NCBI RefSeq assembly: GCF_020085105.1
Contig: NC_058042.1
Location: 15,268,501 to 15,332,500, forward strand
Source: Siniperca chuatsi
Taxonomy: Eukaryota > Chordata > Actinopteri > Centrarchiformes > Sinipercidae
DNA length: 64,000 nt
Direction of reading: 5' to 3'
Shown here: positions 25,484 through 34,704 of the stretch, piece by piece
How the letters are laid out: the number at the start of each line of letters is the position of its first letter
Position numbering within the stretch: position 1 is the first letter of the stretch
Translations under genes and position numbers: made by a program
Notes under the pieces: model-generated
What the model was told of the DNA's origin: nothing
Database searches by the model: none
What the model saw: the letters and a program-made list of their open reading frames with translations, nothing else

Positions 25484-25952
25484 AGAGGTTAACCAGCAAC
25501 ATTTTAATTTATATACTGTACAAATGATTGTGACGTGTCCTGTATTAAAAAAAAATCATCAGTATTTACTGGGGTTGTTGATATCTGTCTGTCCTTGGTA
25601 TCACTCAGCCCCCTCTTTCACTCCCTTTTCTCTTTGTAGTTACACATCTGTGGGGTGCACAATGTTAAATATCAGCCATTTATTTTTTTGAAATCTGTAC
25701 AGTGTATATAAAAATATAAATGTGTATATAAAACAAAGATACTTCTGGCATTGTTATGAATTTTTCAGAAGCTTGTTTTTAGTATTTCTTCTAGTCATAA
25801 TTGTATTACAACAAAAAGGTTTATTCAGTTTAGTTGCGTCTACACAAAGAAGTACTCAGACCCTTTACTTAACTAAAAGTACCATTTTGAAACTATTGAA
25901 ATAATTTATCTCTTTTACAATTATTTGAATATTTTAGAGGTTAACCAGCAAC
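25484..25952. repeat. 17-bp direct repeat flanking 435 bases
   Basis: agaggttaaccagcaac occurs exactly at 25484-25500 and 25936-25952. It could be a target-site duplication or a local duplication scar. Confidence 0.7.
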
Positions 25953-26552
25953 TACTTGGTAAATGGACTGTACTTGTATAGCGCCTTTCTAGTCTTCCGA
26001 CCACTCAAATCGCTTCACACACTACGTATCACATTCACACACTGATGGCAGAACTGCTCATCAGTACAAAGAAACTAATTAATTATTCACACACACACAC
26101 ACACACCGAAACCACAGCCCTTGGGAGCAATTTTAGGTTCAGTGTGACATGTGGGCTGGGGGAAGCCGGGATCGAACTGCCGACCTTCCGATTGATGGAC
26201 GACCCACTCTACCACTAAGTAGTTACTTAGTCATTCTGCTAACATCAATAAGCAAGGGGTCTCAACTAGACACAGATTGTAAGGCCAGAAAGGTTAAGAA
26301 ACTCTGGTTTAATCTTTAACAATATGTGATCTTTTCTAAGCTTATTACATGTTTTTTAAAAAAATGTAAAATCCTAACCTGAAATGTAACTAGTAGCTAT
26401 AGCTGCCAAATAAATGTAGTGGAATAAAAAGTACAATATTCCCCTCTGAAATGTATTGGAGTAGAAGTAGAAACTGGCATAAAATGTAAATACTTAAGTA
26501 AAGTAGAACTGTGCTTGAGTATATGTTCTTAGTTACTTGCCACTGCTGCATG
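25838..26552. mobile_element. decayed hAT-type MITE interrupted by a SINE
   Basis: The left end contains aaagaagtactcagaccctt and the right end acttaagtaaagt...cttagttacttgccactg. These are the same end sequences as the complete copy at 27578-28865. The outermost bases are degraded, so the ends are approximate. Confidence 0.6.
25957..26217 (-). mobile_element. tRNA-derived SINE (minus strand)
   Basis: Read on the - strand, the head at about 26217-26160 reads gtggtagagtgggtcgtc... ggcagttcgatcccggc, with A-box- and B-box-like elements. The body ends near 25957 in the common fish sequence gcgctatacaagtacagtcc. It carries a short (AC)n run at 26089-26106. It is inserted within the hAT-type MITE. 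Confidence 0.65.
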
Positions 26553-27569
26553 AAGGATTGATGCAACTCAATTTACAACACAAGAATGCTGTCTAAAACC
26601 ATGAAGATCTGTGTGTAAACTGGGAGACTTTAAGAGCAGTTTTCATCTAAGAAACAAATTTCACATAGACGTGCTGCTAACTAACTGTCAATCTCAGTTC
26701 AGTCTGATTTTGGGTGTTGATACCATCAACTTCGTTTGTAGAAGTTTAATTGCAAATACATGGACCAACTGATAAAGCCACAATTATTACAGAGATTGCT
26801 GGAAATACACAGCCACATTTGCTCTCTATTTTCCTCTCTCTTCTAGCTCAGGCAGAAATAATAAGGCCAAGATTTTAAGGGTAATTAACATGGATCTTTG
26901 GAATTGGTGCTGATCTCTAGAATTAAGGAAATTGCCTGCTCTGCCTCCTACACACTACGTTTCACTGCATCTTTGACACAAGATAACATCTAGGAGGAAA
27001 AACTGTGTGTATGTAATGTTGAGAAAGGAAGTTTAATTTACTAACTTATCTAACATCCACAAAGTTAAACCTGGCAGAAGTATCTCTTACTAGTGAGAGC
27101 AGTTTCCCTTTGCGCTCCTCTGCTCACCACTCTCCAGCAGACATGGGAAGACAAGATGAATGCTAGGGATGCTGGTGGTGGTGGAAAGAGAGAACAAGAG
27201 AACATGAGATTGAAATTTCAGGGGAGCAGAGGGTGACAGCAGGATTGAGGATAAAACAGAGACTTGTCACGACATAGGAAGCATCAGTGGAGGATGACAG
27301 GAGCGCTGGGCTACAGATAGGCACAGTGGGTGTGCGTAGTTAACTGATGAATATACACTCTAAACAAGTCAATACAATAAAGATGTGAATTTTGCTCCTG
27401 TGGGAACCACAGGTGGCTCTTTATTTTCTTTAAGGCAGGGAATTGTGACAGTCAGCATGGTTCACATTAAGCTATTGTCAAATTAATTGTTGTGTGTTGT
27501 GTAGGACATTTACACAGACACAATAAGGTGATTTTATTCAAAATCTTTAAATAATGGTTTATTTCATTC
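26553..27569. other. intergenic, no gene seen
   Basis: AT-rich. No conserved signal was recognised. Confidence 0.6.
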
Positions 27570-27577
27570 ATTAAGAT

Positions 27578-28865
27578 CAGTGGTGGAAGAAGTATATAAA
27601 TCTTTTACTTACTAGTACAAGTACACCCATGTAAAATGACTCCATTACAAGTAAAAGTCCTGCATTCAAATTACTACTTAAATAAAAATACATAAGTATT
27701 ACCTGCAAAAATAATCAAAAGGGGGAAAAATGGCCCCCGTGATATGTATTACATAGTACAATATATTATTATATACATTATTATTAGATAGTTAAAATGG
27801 ATGCATCAATGTATAAGCAGCATTTTACTGCTGTAGCTGGTTGAGGTAGGAGCTAGTTTTAACTACTTTATATACATTTAAGTATTTTAGTCCAGTGGTT
27901 CCCAGCCTAGGGGTCAGGCCCCCTCCAAAGGGTCACAAGATAAATCTGAGGGGTCATGAGATGATTAATGGGAGAGGAAAGAAGAAAAAAAAAACGACCT
28001 TCTGCAACATGTTTGTATTTATATTTTGGACTTTTCTTTAATCTCTTTTTTTGTGAAATATTGGATAATTTTACCTCTTCAGGCTTTACCTACTGTAATG
28101 TCACTTTGGTGGAACTACCAACAACTCATAGACTGTGAGTGCAACAAGCTAACTCACTAGCTTAGGACTTCAAAGTTCTTTTGTACTCAACACAAAACGT
28201 CAGTGAATAAAAGTCTCGAATCCAAAGTTCTTTGTTTGACTGTTTAATTATGAATCTCGAAACATAACAAATTTAAAACTTAGGATCTTTACTTTTCTTA
28301 CAAATTAACTGTGTAGTTCCATGTAGGTCAAAAGACTGTGTTGCTCCAGAGTCCAGTGGCTTCTGACTGTTTCGCAGGGTTCTATTTCTTTCATACTAAA
28401 TCTAACAGCCAATCAAATTGCATTATACTAGATCACTGGCTAACTGTTTACATTCCAATTTCTACGTTTCATTTGCAACCCAAGTTTTTCTCAGATTTAC
28501 AAAATAAACTCTAAATATTATTACTTCCATAGAAATGGCTTCAACATAGACAACTGAAATGTGACAAAGGCCACCAACTAGACACTGCTTCTTTGTAAGG
28601 GGTCACAAAACAAAAAATGTTGGGAACCACTAGTTTAATCTTGAACAATGCACTGTTTTTTATAAGCATATCATATATTTTTTAATGTAAAATCTTAATC
28701 TTAAAAGTAACTAGTAACTATAGCAATATTTCCCTCTGAAATGTAGTGGAGTAGAAGTAGAATGTTGCAGAAAATGCAAATAAATACCTCAATTGCAAAT
28801 AAGTACCTCAAATTCTACTTACGTACAGTACTTGAGTAAATGTACTTAGTTACTTCCCACCACTG
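27578..28865. mobile_element. hAT-type non-autonomous element (outer)
   Basis: It starts cagtggtggaagaagta and ends tacttcccaccactg, imperfect inverted ends. Flanks are attaagat (27570-27577) and attacgat (28866-28873), a 7-of-8 match, as expected for the 8-bp target duplication of hAT transposons. It contains a second hAT element at 27893-28632, and no transposase is visible. Confidence 0.85.
27893..28632. mobile_element. hAT-type element nested in the outer one
   Basis: It starts cagtggttcccagcct and ends gttgggaaccacta, the classic hAT-type ends. Flanks ttttagtc and gtttaatc match at 6 of 8 positions, an aged 8-bp duplication. The outer element continues on both sides, which proves the order of insertion. 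Confidence 0.85.
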
Positions 28866-29270
28866 ATTACGATACATGGTGAGACAGATGGCAGAAGAGC
28901 AAAGAACACACAGAGGGGAACCCTTCTGACATCACCTTGGTCTATTTTAGGACAAGCTGAGAACATAAAAATGCAAGGCTGGGATTCTTAGTCAACATAT
29001 CTTCCCTTGAAGGTGACGAGAAAGAAAATACACATCAACTTTTGTCTCATATCTGTAAGATTGCCTTGTTTGTGTAACACCTAGGTAGTGGATCATGTGT
29101 ACATTATTATTCTATGGGCGTACACAAGCAGGCTTGTCATCGGTTTTGAGATTCTGTGCACATCCTGGCCAGAGGGCATTTCCCTTCTGCTCTCAGTACA
29201 AGGTTCCACTGAACCGACATGACACACAGTCAGGCAAGATATTTTCCCCATAGCCAACACACACCAGTCC

Positions 29271-29308
29271 AGTGGTGGTGGTGGTGGTGGTGGTGGTGGT
29301 GGTGGTGG
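29271..29308. repeat. (GGT)n trinucleotide microsatellite
   Basis: About twelve ggt units. On the - strand it gives a poly-His open frame that is not a gene. Confidence 0.95.
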
Positions 29309-29895
29309 AGAGAATTATGACCTTGTTTACATAGCTTTAAGCAAAAATATATGTGGTTTAATTGGAAACTCGGCTTGAGAGAAAATTTCACTGATGCTTT
29401 GTTGTAATAAAAACTCACTGCCTATTCCCTGGCTAAGATCTCTTTCATCCTTAAATGCAGTAATGTAGTAACATAAAGGGATTCTTTTGTTTTTTTCAAG
29501 GTAGCTTGCACCTTCGTTTTCATCATCTATAAATCACTGCATAAAGGTTTGAAGGTCACTCAAATAAATATGACAGCTGAGGACTGATATCTTCACATTG
29601 TATCTGGCATGAAAAATAAGGTATGTGAGATAAATGTGGTTTACAGGTGAGCCATTTGCCACAGAGATATTAAGATCAGCAGGTGCTTCTTTTTGACAAT
29701 CACTGAAAAAAAGGGGATCTGCTTCCACCTGGTGTCCATGTACTGATACTGCAGGTAACACAATCTTCATCATGTAACAAAACTGTTCATAGTGTCATTC
29801 ACAGGCACCTCCAGAGTGTGACTTAACCCTCTGGTACATGAAAATAGTAATAAAAGATTTGACATTAAGCAGCTAATAACAGTAGAGCATCAACA

Positions 29896-29901
29896 TTTAT
29901 T
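29896..29901 (-). terminator. sdhaf2: candidate polyadenylation signal of sdhaf2
   Basis: AATAAA on the - strand, about 570 bases past the sdhaf2 stop. Other weaker A-rich sites exist, so this is a candidate only. Confidence 0.4.
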
Positions 29902-30471
29902 AAACAACCCATAATGTCTGTAATAGGCACAGTAAAATCATTAAACAGAAACAAACCATGACAATTTAACAAGGTCACTAATGAGTGAGTCATTGTGTTT
30001 GTTTAATTGTCTAGTATAGAAACAGATAATCACCTTGTATCTATTTATCAAAGCTGGCTTGTTCAGTATGCATCTCACACATTGAGCAGTTTTAATTTAC
30101 AGTCTTGAATCACAAATTTACAATAAAATTAATGCAAAATATTCAGAACACCATCCTAATATTGTGTTGCATCAATCCAAATCTACAAACTTCCCTCAGC
30201 TTCCAGAAATCTTCTTCTCCTTATAATAACTGACTGGCGTTAACAGAAGAAATAGTGGACCAAGCCTTTCAGGAATATTTCAAGGAGAGGTGTATAGTAC
30301 TAGATAGTTAAGTTTATTTTGCACTCCACAATATTTTGTACATTTTCCTGTGTATAACTGGAGAAACACAGCTGACATCTGAAGGATTTTTCTGGTGGGT
30401 TATAGCACTGATATTTCACCAAGCGCCCCACCTAAAATGAGTCTCTGTGAAGGTCTAAAGGGCCTCAGACC

Positions 30472-30602
30472 TCACTGACTTTCCTTTTCCAGGTACTCCA
30501 AGCTGGGCGCATCTAACCTCTGTTCATGGTTGCGATTCTTTGTGAACTCCTTCAGCATATCCATGACCTCTCCTTGGTAAACGTCAGGGGTGGGGTGAGC
30601 TT
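30472..30602 (-). CDS. sdhaf2: sdhaf2 coding exon 4 (terminal)
   Basis: It encodes [38 protein letters not shown] and EKESQ before TGA. The acceptor is tctctttggttacag. Confidence 0.95.
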
Positions 30603-33600
30603 CTGTAACCAAAGAGAGAACAGGTTTAATTATTTTACGTTTCCAACTTTAAAATCTTAATTGGGGAGAGAGTGGTGTGGGGTGGGGTGTGGGGTGTGGG
30701 GGGTGTGGGGGGCAAAGTGAGATTTCAGATTCTTTCATTTATACAACAAAATGAATGATAAGACAGATGGCTGAAGAGCAATGAGCACACAGCACACAGA
30801 GGGGAGCCCTTCTGACACCTCCTTGGTCTATTTTAGGACCAGCTGAGAACCAAAAACTGAAAGGCTGACGTAGGCTGATTCAACATGATATTTTGCTCCT
30901 GACGATAATAAGAAAGAAAATGCACATCGTTTGTATTGGTTTCATTATAGTAATGGGAAAAGGCAAGAAACGATGCAGCTTCTCTGTAGAAGACATTAGA
31001 TTCTTGTGTCCCCTAATTGTAAGGTCTTCCTCATCTCGAAGAGTATAGGGCTCATTCAAGGCTTCTAAATGCGAGGCTTATGTGAAATTCTCTGTTTGTT
31101 AATTTCAAAATGGAAACCATCTCAACGAATAACTTAGTAGCATGGTTATTTGTTTCAGTGAAGTGAGGCTGCCTGCAACTGTTTTTATTTGGTTTTTCAG
31201 AGTGGTGCTGCCAATTGCATGTGTTAATGCTGTTCTCACAACGATTCTGTTTCTCGGCTGTTATGCGCAACAGAACAGACACATAACTGAATCAAATTAA
31301 GAGAAAATTAGAAGAATAAAATGGTAAGTTATACTATGACAGTGAATGAGCTCCCAGGGTGAAGTCCAAGCCAAAAGGAACAGTAAAAAACAACAAGAGA
31401 ATTTAAGTTAATTTGTAAGCAGAGCTGGGATTTCATTATTTCAGCATCAGCAGCCATGAATGACAGTTAAAAAACAAGATCTTTTATAATTATTATACCC
31501 ACTGGAGTTTTCCATATTTTGTTGTGTTAAAGACTGAAATGAAAATTAGAAAGTCTGATTTTTTTGTTACTGTCAAAGCAAATATTTGTTATTTGCAATT
31601 TGTATAAACATTAATATTGCAAAGTTGAAATGTTTTTGTGTCATTAAATATTCAAACATTTTGCAGTGAGAATCATTAGTATATCCAAATTCACTTCAGT
31701 GTCTGAAATGTGTCTTGACTGGAGTCGATCTGTTGGCAGTTCACTAACTTGTGATTTGCTGTAATGTATTATGTCTACTGTACTAATGAGATTATACAGA
31801 CAATATCTCATGTCTGAGGAGAAACTTGTCAAAGAAAAAGAACTATTCTCTCACCTGTTGCCCAGTAGTAGATGTCCCAGTCATTGCTTGGTTCATTAAT
31901 CAGTCTGTCATACTGCTGCAGCTGGTTCTCACTCATTGTGTTCAGGTATCGCTTTGCAAAAAGGCTGCAAGCGAGATGGAGAATTCATTTGAGTCTGAGT
32001 CTTTTCTCTAAATGGAAAGTCATAGTTAATGCTAATTATCTGAGCGGCTGGTGAATGGACTGTTCACTGGAGACTTCTTCTTTGTGCTCCTTCACGTTGC
32101 ATTACTGCCTCCTCCTGGTTTATGTCCCGTTGTTCTGTATTTGTTAAACAGCCTTCTTCTGCCCTCCCCACTAACCTCCATACTCTAAAATACTTTTTAC
32201 ATGATCTCTAACAATCCTAATCTCTGTAGTTGTGTAACCATTTCCAGTCTTTCTACATGATAAAAGTACATGTTTTACCGTTCCTGCCTCCTGACACTGC
32301 TCACAATGACCTGTGGGATGTTCTCCTATAATGAAAAGTGTGTTGTTAAGATTACTATGTCCGATTCTCATTCTTGCCTGCTCTTTCCTATTTTTACACC
32401 TACTTCTCAACATCCCACCCTCTTCCACACTGTGAACTTAAATTAGAAAGTGGACAGCATGTAAAAAGTCTTAAAGGGGACAAAAAAACCTTGAAAAGTT
32501 GGTCACACAAGCTGATCGCACACTTGTACTGTACCACTGCTCTAAAGTGTGTGAGTGGGGTAAATTAAATAACATCACCAATATGACCAGATGACATAAC
32601 AGAAAAACAGTACAATTTAACAACCTAAGCAAAATGCAGTTCTCCAACATGCCCCTCTTGCGGCTCTCATACAGCAGGCGGCGCCTCTTGATGTCAGTGG
32701 GCTCGCCGGGCTTCTCCTCCCAAGGGGGCAAAGGGATCTCAATCAGGTCACCCCTGGTGTCATCTGGTGCATCTCCACGGTAACCACGAGATGATACCAA
32801 CCCTGTGACTGCTGGTCTCCATGCTGCCTGGCACACCCCTGCCACCAGCTGAAAGGCAACAAACACACACGTTTGGACTAACATGATCTTGTATTGTATC
32901 CTCCTATATATATGTGAGTCAACTGAGATAATTCACTGTGCAACCTGTTCAAAATTAATTAAGGGTTTTAGGGACTTTGTTTTGCTGATTGTTCTGTTTA
33001 TTTTATGTTTACTGTGACATGGCGGTCTTTATACTCTCTGAGAATGCAAAATGTGAGTCACACTGAGACCAAACCATTTTTCTGTATCAATTTAGGTTCA
33101 TTTATTTATCCAGCAATCCATTCGTTATTTTGACCTGTCTTTCCAATGAAATACAATTAATATATCCTATCATATGTGGCTGGATATGCTCCGTGTCTCT
33201 GTGATGTTTTTGGTCCTCTCTGTCATCAGACTCTTTCTACTTTACTTGTTTTTTTTACACTAGGAGATTGTTTGTGGCTTGGATGCATTGGCTGACTGCA
33301 AAAACACAGTTGAATAATGTAACACCATGCATAAGAATCAAATCGAGCTATAACTCCTTTTCCTTGTATTAATGCAGCTCACAGTATTTTCCATTAGATA
33401 AAGAACATAAAGTTCAGTATAAAATTTAAAAGCAATACATCGATGCAGTCAAAAAAGAGAGCGAAGCAGAGGGGAATCGCATAATATCACACGCTGCCCT
33501 GTTGTACAACAATTTACTCCTGGATTGTACAAGTGTCCTGACTAACCAGCAGGACACGCTTTTTGCATCAGGGCTATTTATTTACAACATTAATAAAAGG

Positions 33601-33778
33601 TTGCTACATCATATTATTGCATCACACTAAAACATATAAATTAACGTTACATTTTAGAAAGTCGACGAGCCTCTAACGTTCCGGCGGCTGTAGCACTAAA
33701 ACTTCAACCAACAAATGTAGAAATAAATGTATCGTTTACTAGACAACTCACTCTTTTCGCAATAACAGAAGACAGCAT
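30472..33778 (-). CDS. sdhaf2: succinate dehydrogenase assembly factor 2, mitochondrial
   Basis: SDHAF2 (SdhE family) acts in the mitochondrial matrix and promotes covalent attachment of FAD to SDHA, the complex II flavoprotein. Four exons, all GT-AG and phase-consistent: 33778-33752, 32848-32625, 31964-31855 and 30602-30472, giving 163 residues against 166 in human. The N-terminus MLSSVIAKR is the start of a basic, acid-poor mitochondrial presequence. The mature part has [12 protein letters not shown], then [15 protein letters not shown] with the conserved RGxxE motif used in flavinylation, [14 protein letters not shown], and a C-terminal tail that includes [13 protein letters not shown]. 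It is transcribed divergently from cpsf7. Nothing is broken. Confidence 0.97.
30679..30712 (+). repeat. G-run cluster, quadruplex-capable
   Basis: Five runs of four to six G are separated by one to three bases on the + strand, the template strand for sdhaf2. It lies in the last sdhaf2 intron (30603-31854), about 77 bases upstream of the last exon in the sdhaf2 direction. Confidence 0.8.
30713..31854. other. sdhaf2 intron 3, no gene seen
   Basis: AT-rich. The segment at 30760-30850 resembles 28880-28990 (both contain gacagatggc and accttggtctattttagga), a local duplicated segment of about 100 bases. Confidence 0.6.
31855..31964 (-). CDS. sdhaf2: sdhaf2 coding exon 3
   Basis: It encodes [19 protein letters not shown] and [17 protein letters not shown], a well-conserved block of the SdhE fold. 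The donor is gtgaga. Confidence 0.95.
32060..32428 (-). pseudogene. LINE C-terminal fragment (zinc-knuckle/RNase H end)
   Basis: On the - strand, the 85-codon open stretch at 32428-32171 contains [35 protein letters not shown] and then SCRK. The Cys-x2-Cys-x8-His-x4-Cys array and the RIGHxxLN motif are typical of the extreme C-terminus of I/Nimb-like fish LINEs. Nothing upstream of this piece is present. It lies in sdhaf2 intron 2, in sense orientation with the host gene. Confidence 0.6.
32625..32848 (-). CDS. sdhaf2: sdhaf2 coding exon 2
   Basis: It follows the acceptor gttgcctttcag and encodes [12 protein letters not shown]...[10 protein letters not shown], then [13 protein letters not shown] and the RGMLEN motif. 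It ends AG before a gttgtt donor in phase 2. Confidence 0.95.
32849..33751. other. sdhaf2 intron 1, no gene seen
   Basis: AT-rich. The right end has two taacgtt motifs (near 33640 and 33675). Confidence 0.6.
33752..33778 (-). CDS. sdhaf2: sdhaf2 coding exon 1
   Basis: Nine codons, MLSSVIAKR, followed by a gtgagt donor. It is too short to be noticed as an open frame but is required to give an ATG start; its phase 0 fits the CTG that opens exon 2. Confidence 0.88.
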
Positions 33779-33973
33779 TTTAGTCCTCTTTCTTGAGACG
33801 TTGAGAGACTTCTAGATGAACTGCTTCCTCGCTGTGGAAATATTATTGTCGTCTGAATGTCAGGCACACAACAGTGAACTTACACAAGCAGCTCTCACGT
33901 CACAGAAGCACACGGGAAACTAACGAGGGGGGACAGGACACAGCGCACGGACACATGACGCCATATTGCTAAG
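33779..33973. promoter_or_regulatory. bidirectional promoter, sdhaf2 (-) and cpsf7 (+)
   Basis: The sdhaf2 ATG is at 33778 on the - strand. On the + strand, a probable non-coding first exon of cpsf7 ends at 33973 with gctaag before the donor gtaact. Only about 200 bases separate them. The gap contains a CRE-like ctcacgtcacag at 33895-33906 and a YY1-like gacgccatattg at 33958-33969, both common in TATA-less housekeeping promoters. No TATA box was seen. Confidence 0.65.
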
Positions 33974-34608
33974 GTAACTGTAATGTTTAGTTAGCCATAG
34001 GAAAACACAATTGGCATCAACTTGGTATGGTTAAAGGTTGTTACTTAATTCGTGTATTTTCAGTTATCTTATATAATCAGTGTAGCAGCTAAATGCATTT
34101 CTCTCACATCAGAATTTGAAGGGGCTTGACCATAGGAACTAAGGATTGTTTGTTGTTGTAAACGGGTAAAATATTTCTGACGCACTTCAGTGTTCACGTA
34201 GCTACTAAGCTTAGCAACATTAGCATTAGCTGATCAAAGAGAGAGCCTGTAGTAGTCAGACACTATTTGAATCTGCACTAATACACGACAAACCGTGCAT
34301 GTATTTTCAAAGTGTTCATTAAAATATTATTCATTTACTTATGTCCGCTTGCCGTATTCTCGGTTTGTCATCCTATTTTGTTTTAACGTTAGCTACGGTA
34401 TCATTTTTTGCGGACTCGAGCGGGACGTTGGTTAACGTTAGCTAACGTTAGAAACAAGGCGTAACGTTAACAAAACATATTCAATATCGACGGTGCACCT
34501 ATTGTCGGTATGCACTGATAATAAAGTGTGTGCATGTGCGAACTACACTGACAACAAAAAAACCCCAAACAAACTAGCTGCAGTGCCATCAACTGGATCA
34601 CCTTTTAG
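33974..34608 (+). other. cpsf7: cpsf7 5' UTR intron with TAACGTTA motifs
   Basis: It runs from the donor at 33974 to the acceptor caccttttag at 34608. It contains a perfect 18-base palindrome, taacgttagctaacgtta, at 34433-34450, and further taacgtta copies near 34384 and 34462. Confidence 0.6.
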
Positions 34609-34617
34609 GCCCACGGG

Positions 34618-34704
34618 ATGGCTGCTGCAGGACCTGCAGCCGGACCAAGTACCTCCAAGAAGGATATCATAGATATTTACAGTGACTTGAATCAAAACGA
34701 CGAG
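34618..34704 (+). CDS. cpsf7: cpsf7 coding exon 1
   Basis: ATG in ccacgggATGgct. It encodes [20 protein letters not shown] and ends NQNDE before a gtgagt donor, phase 0. The DIIDIY segment corresponds to the DLIDIYAD motif of the human protein. Confidence 0.9.

Larger units (their letters stand above)
28874..30471. other. intergenic and sdhaf2 3' UTR
   Basis: A (GGT)n microsatellite lies at 29271-29308. The right part is probably the 3' UTR of sdhaf2, with a polyadenylation signal at 29896-29901 on the - strand. Nothing else was recognised. Confidence 0.55.

Noticed and set aside
29230..29418. Open frame with a poly-His run
   Set aside because: It is a (GGT)n microsatellite read on the minus strand.
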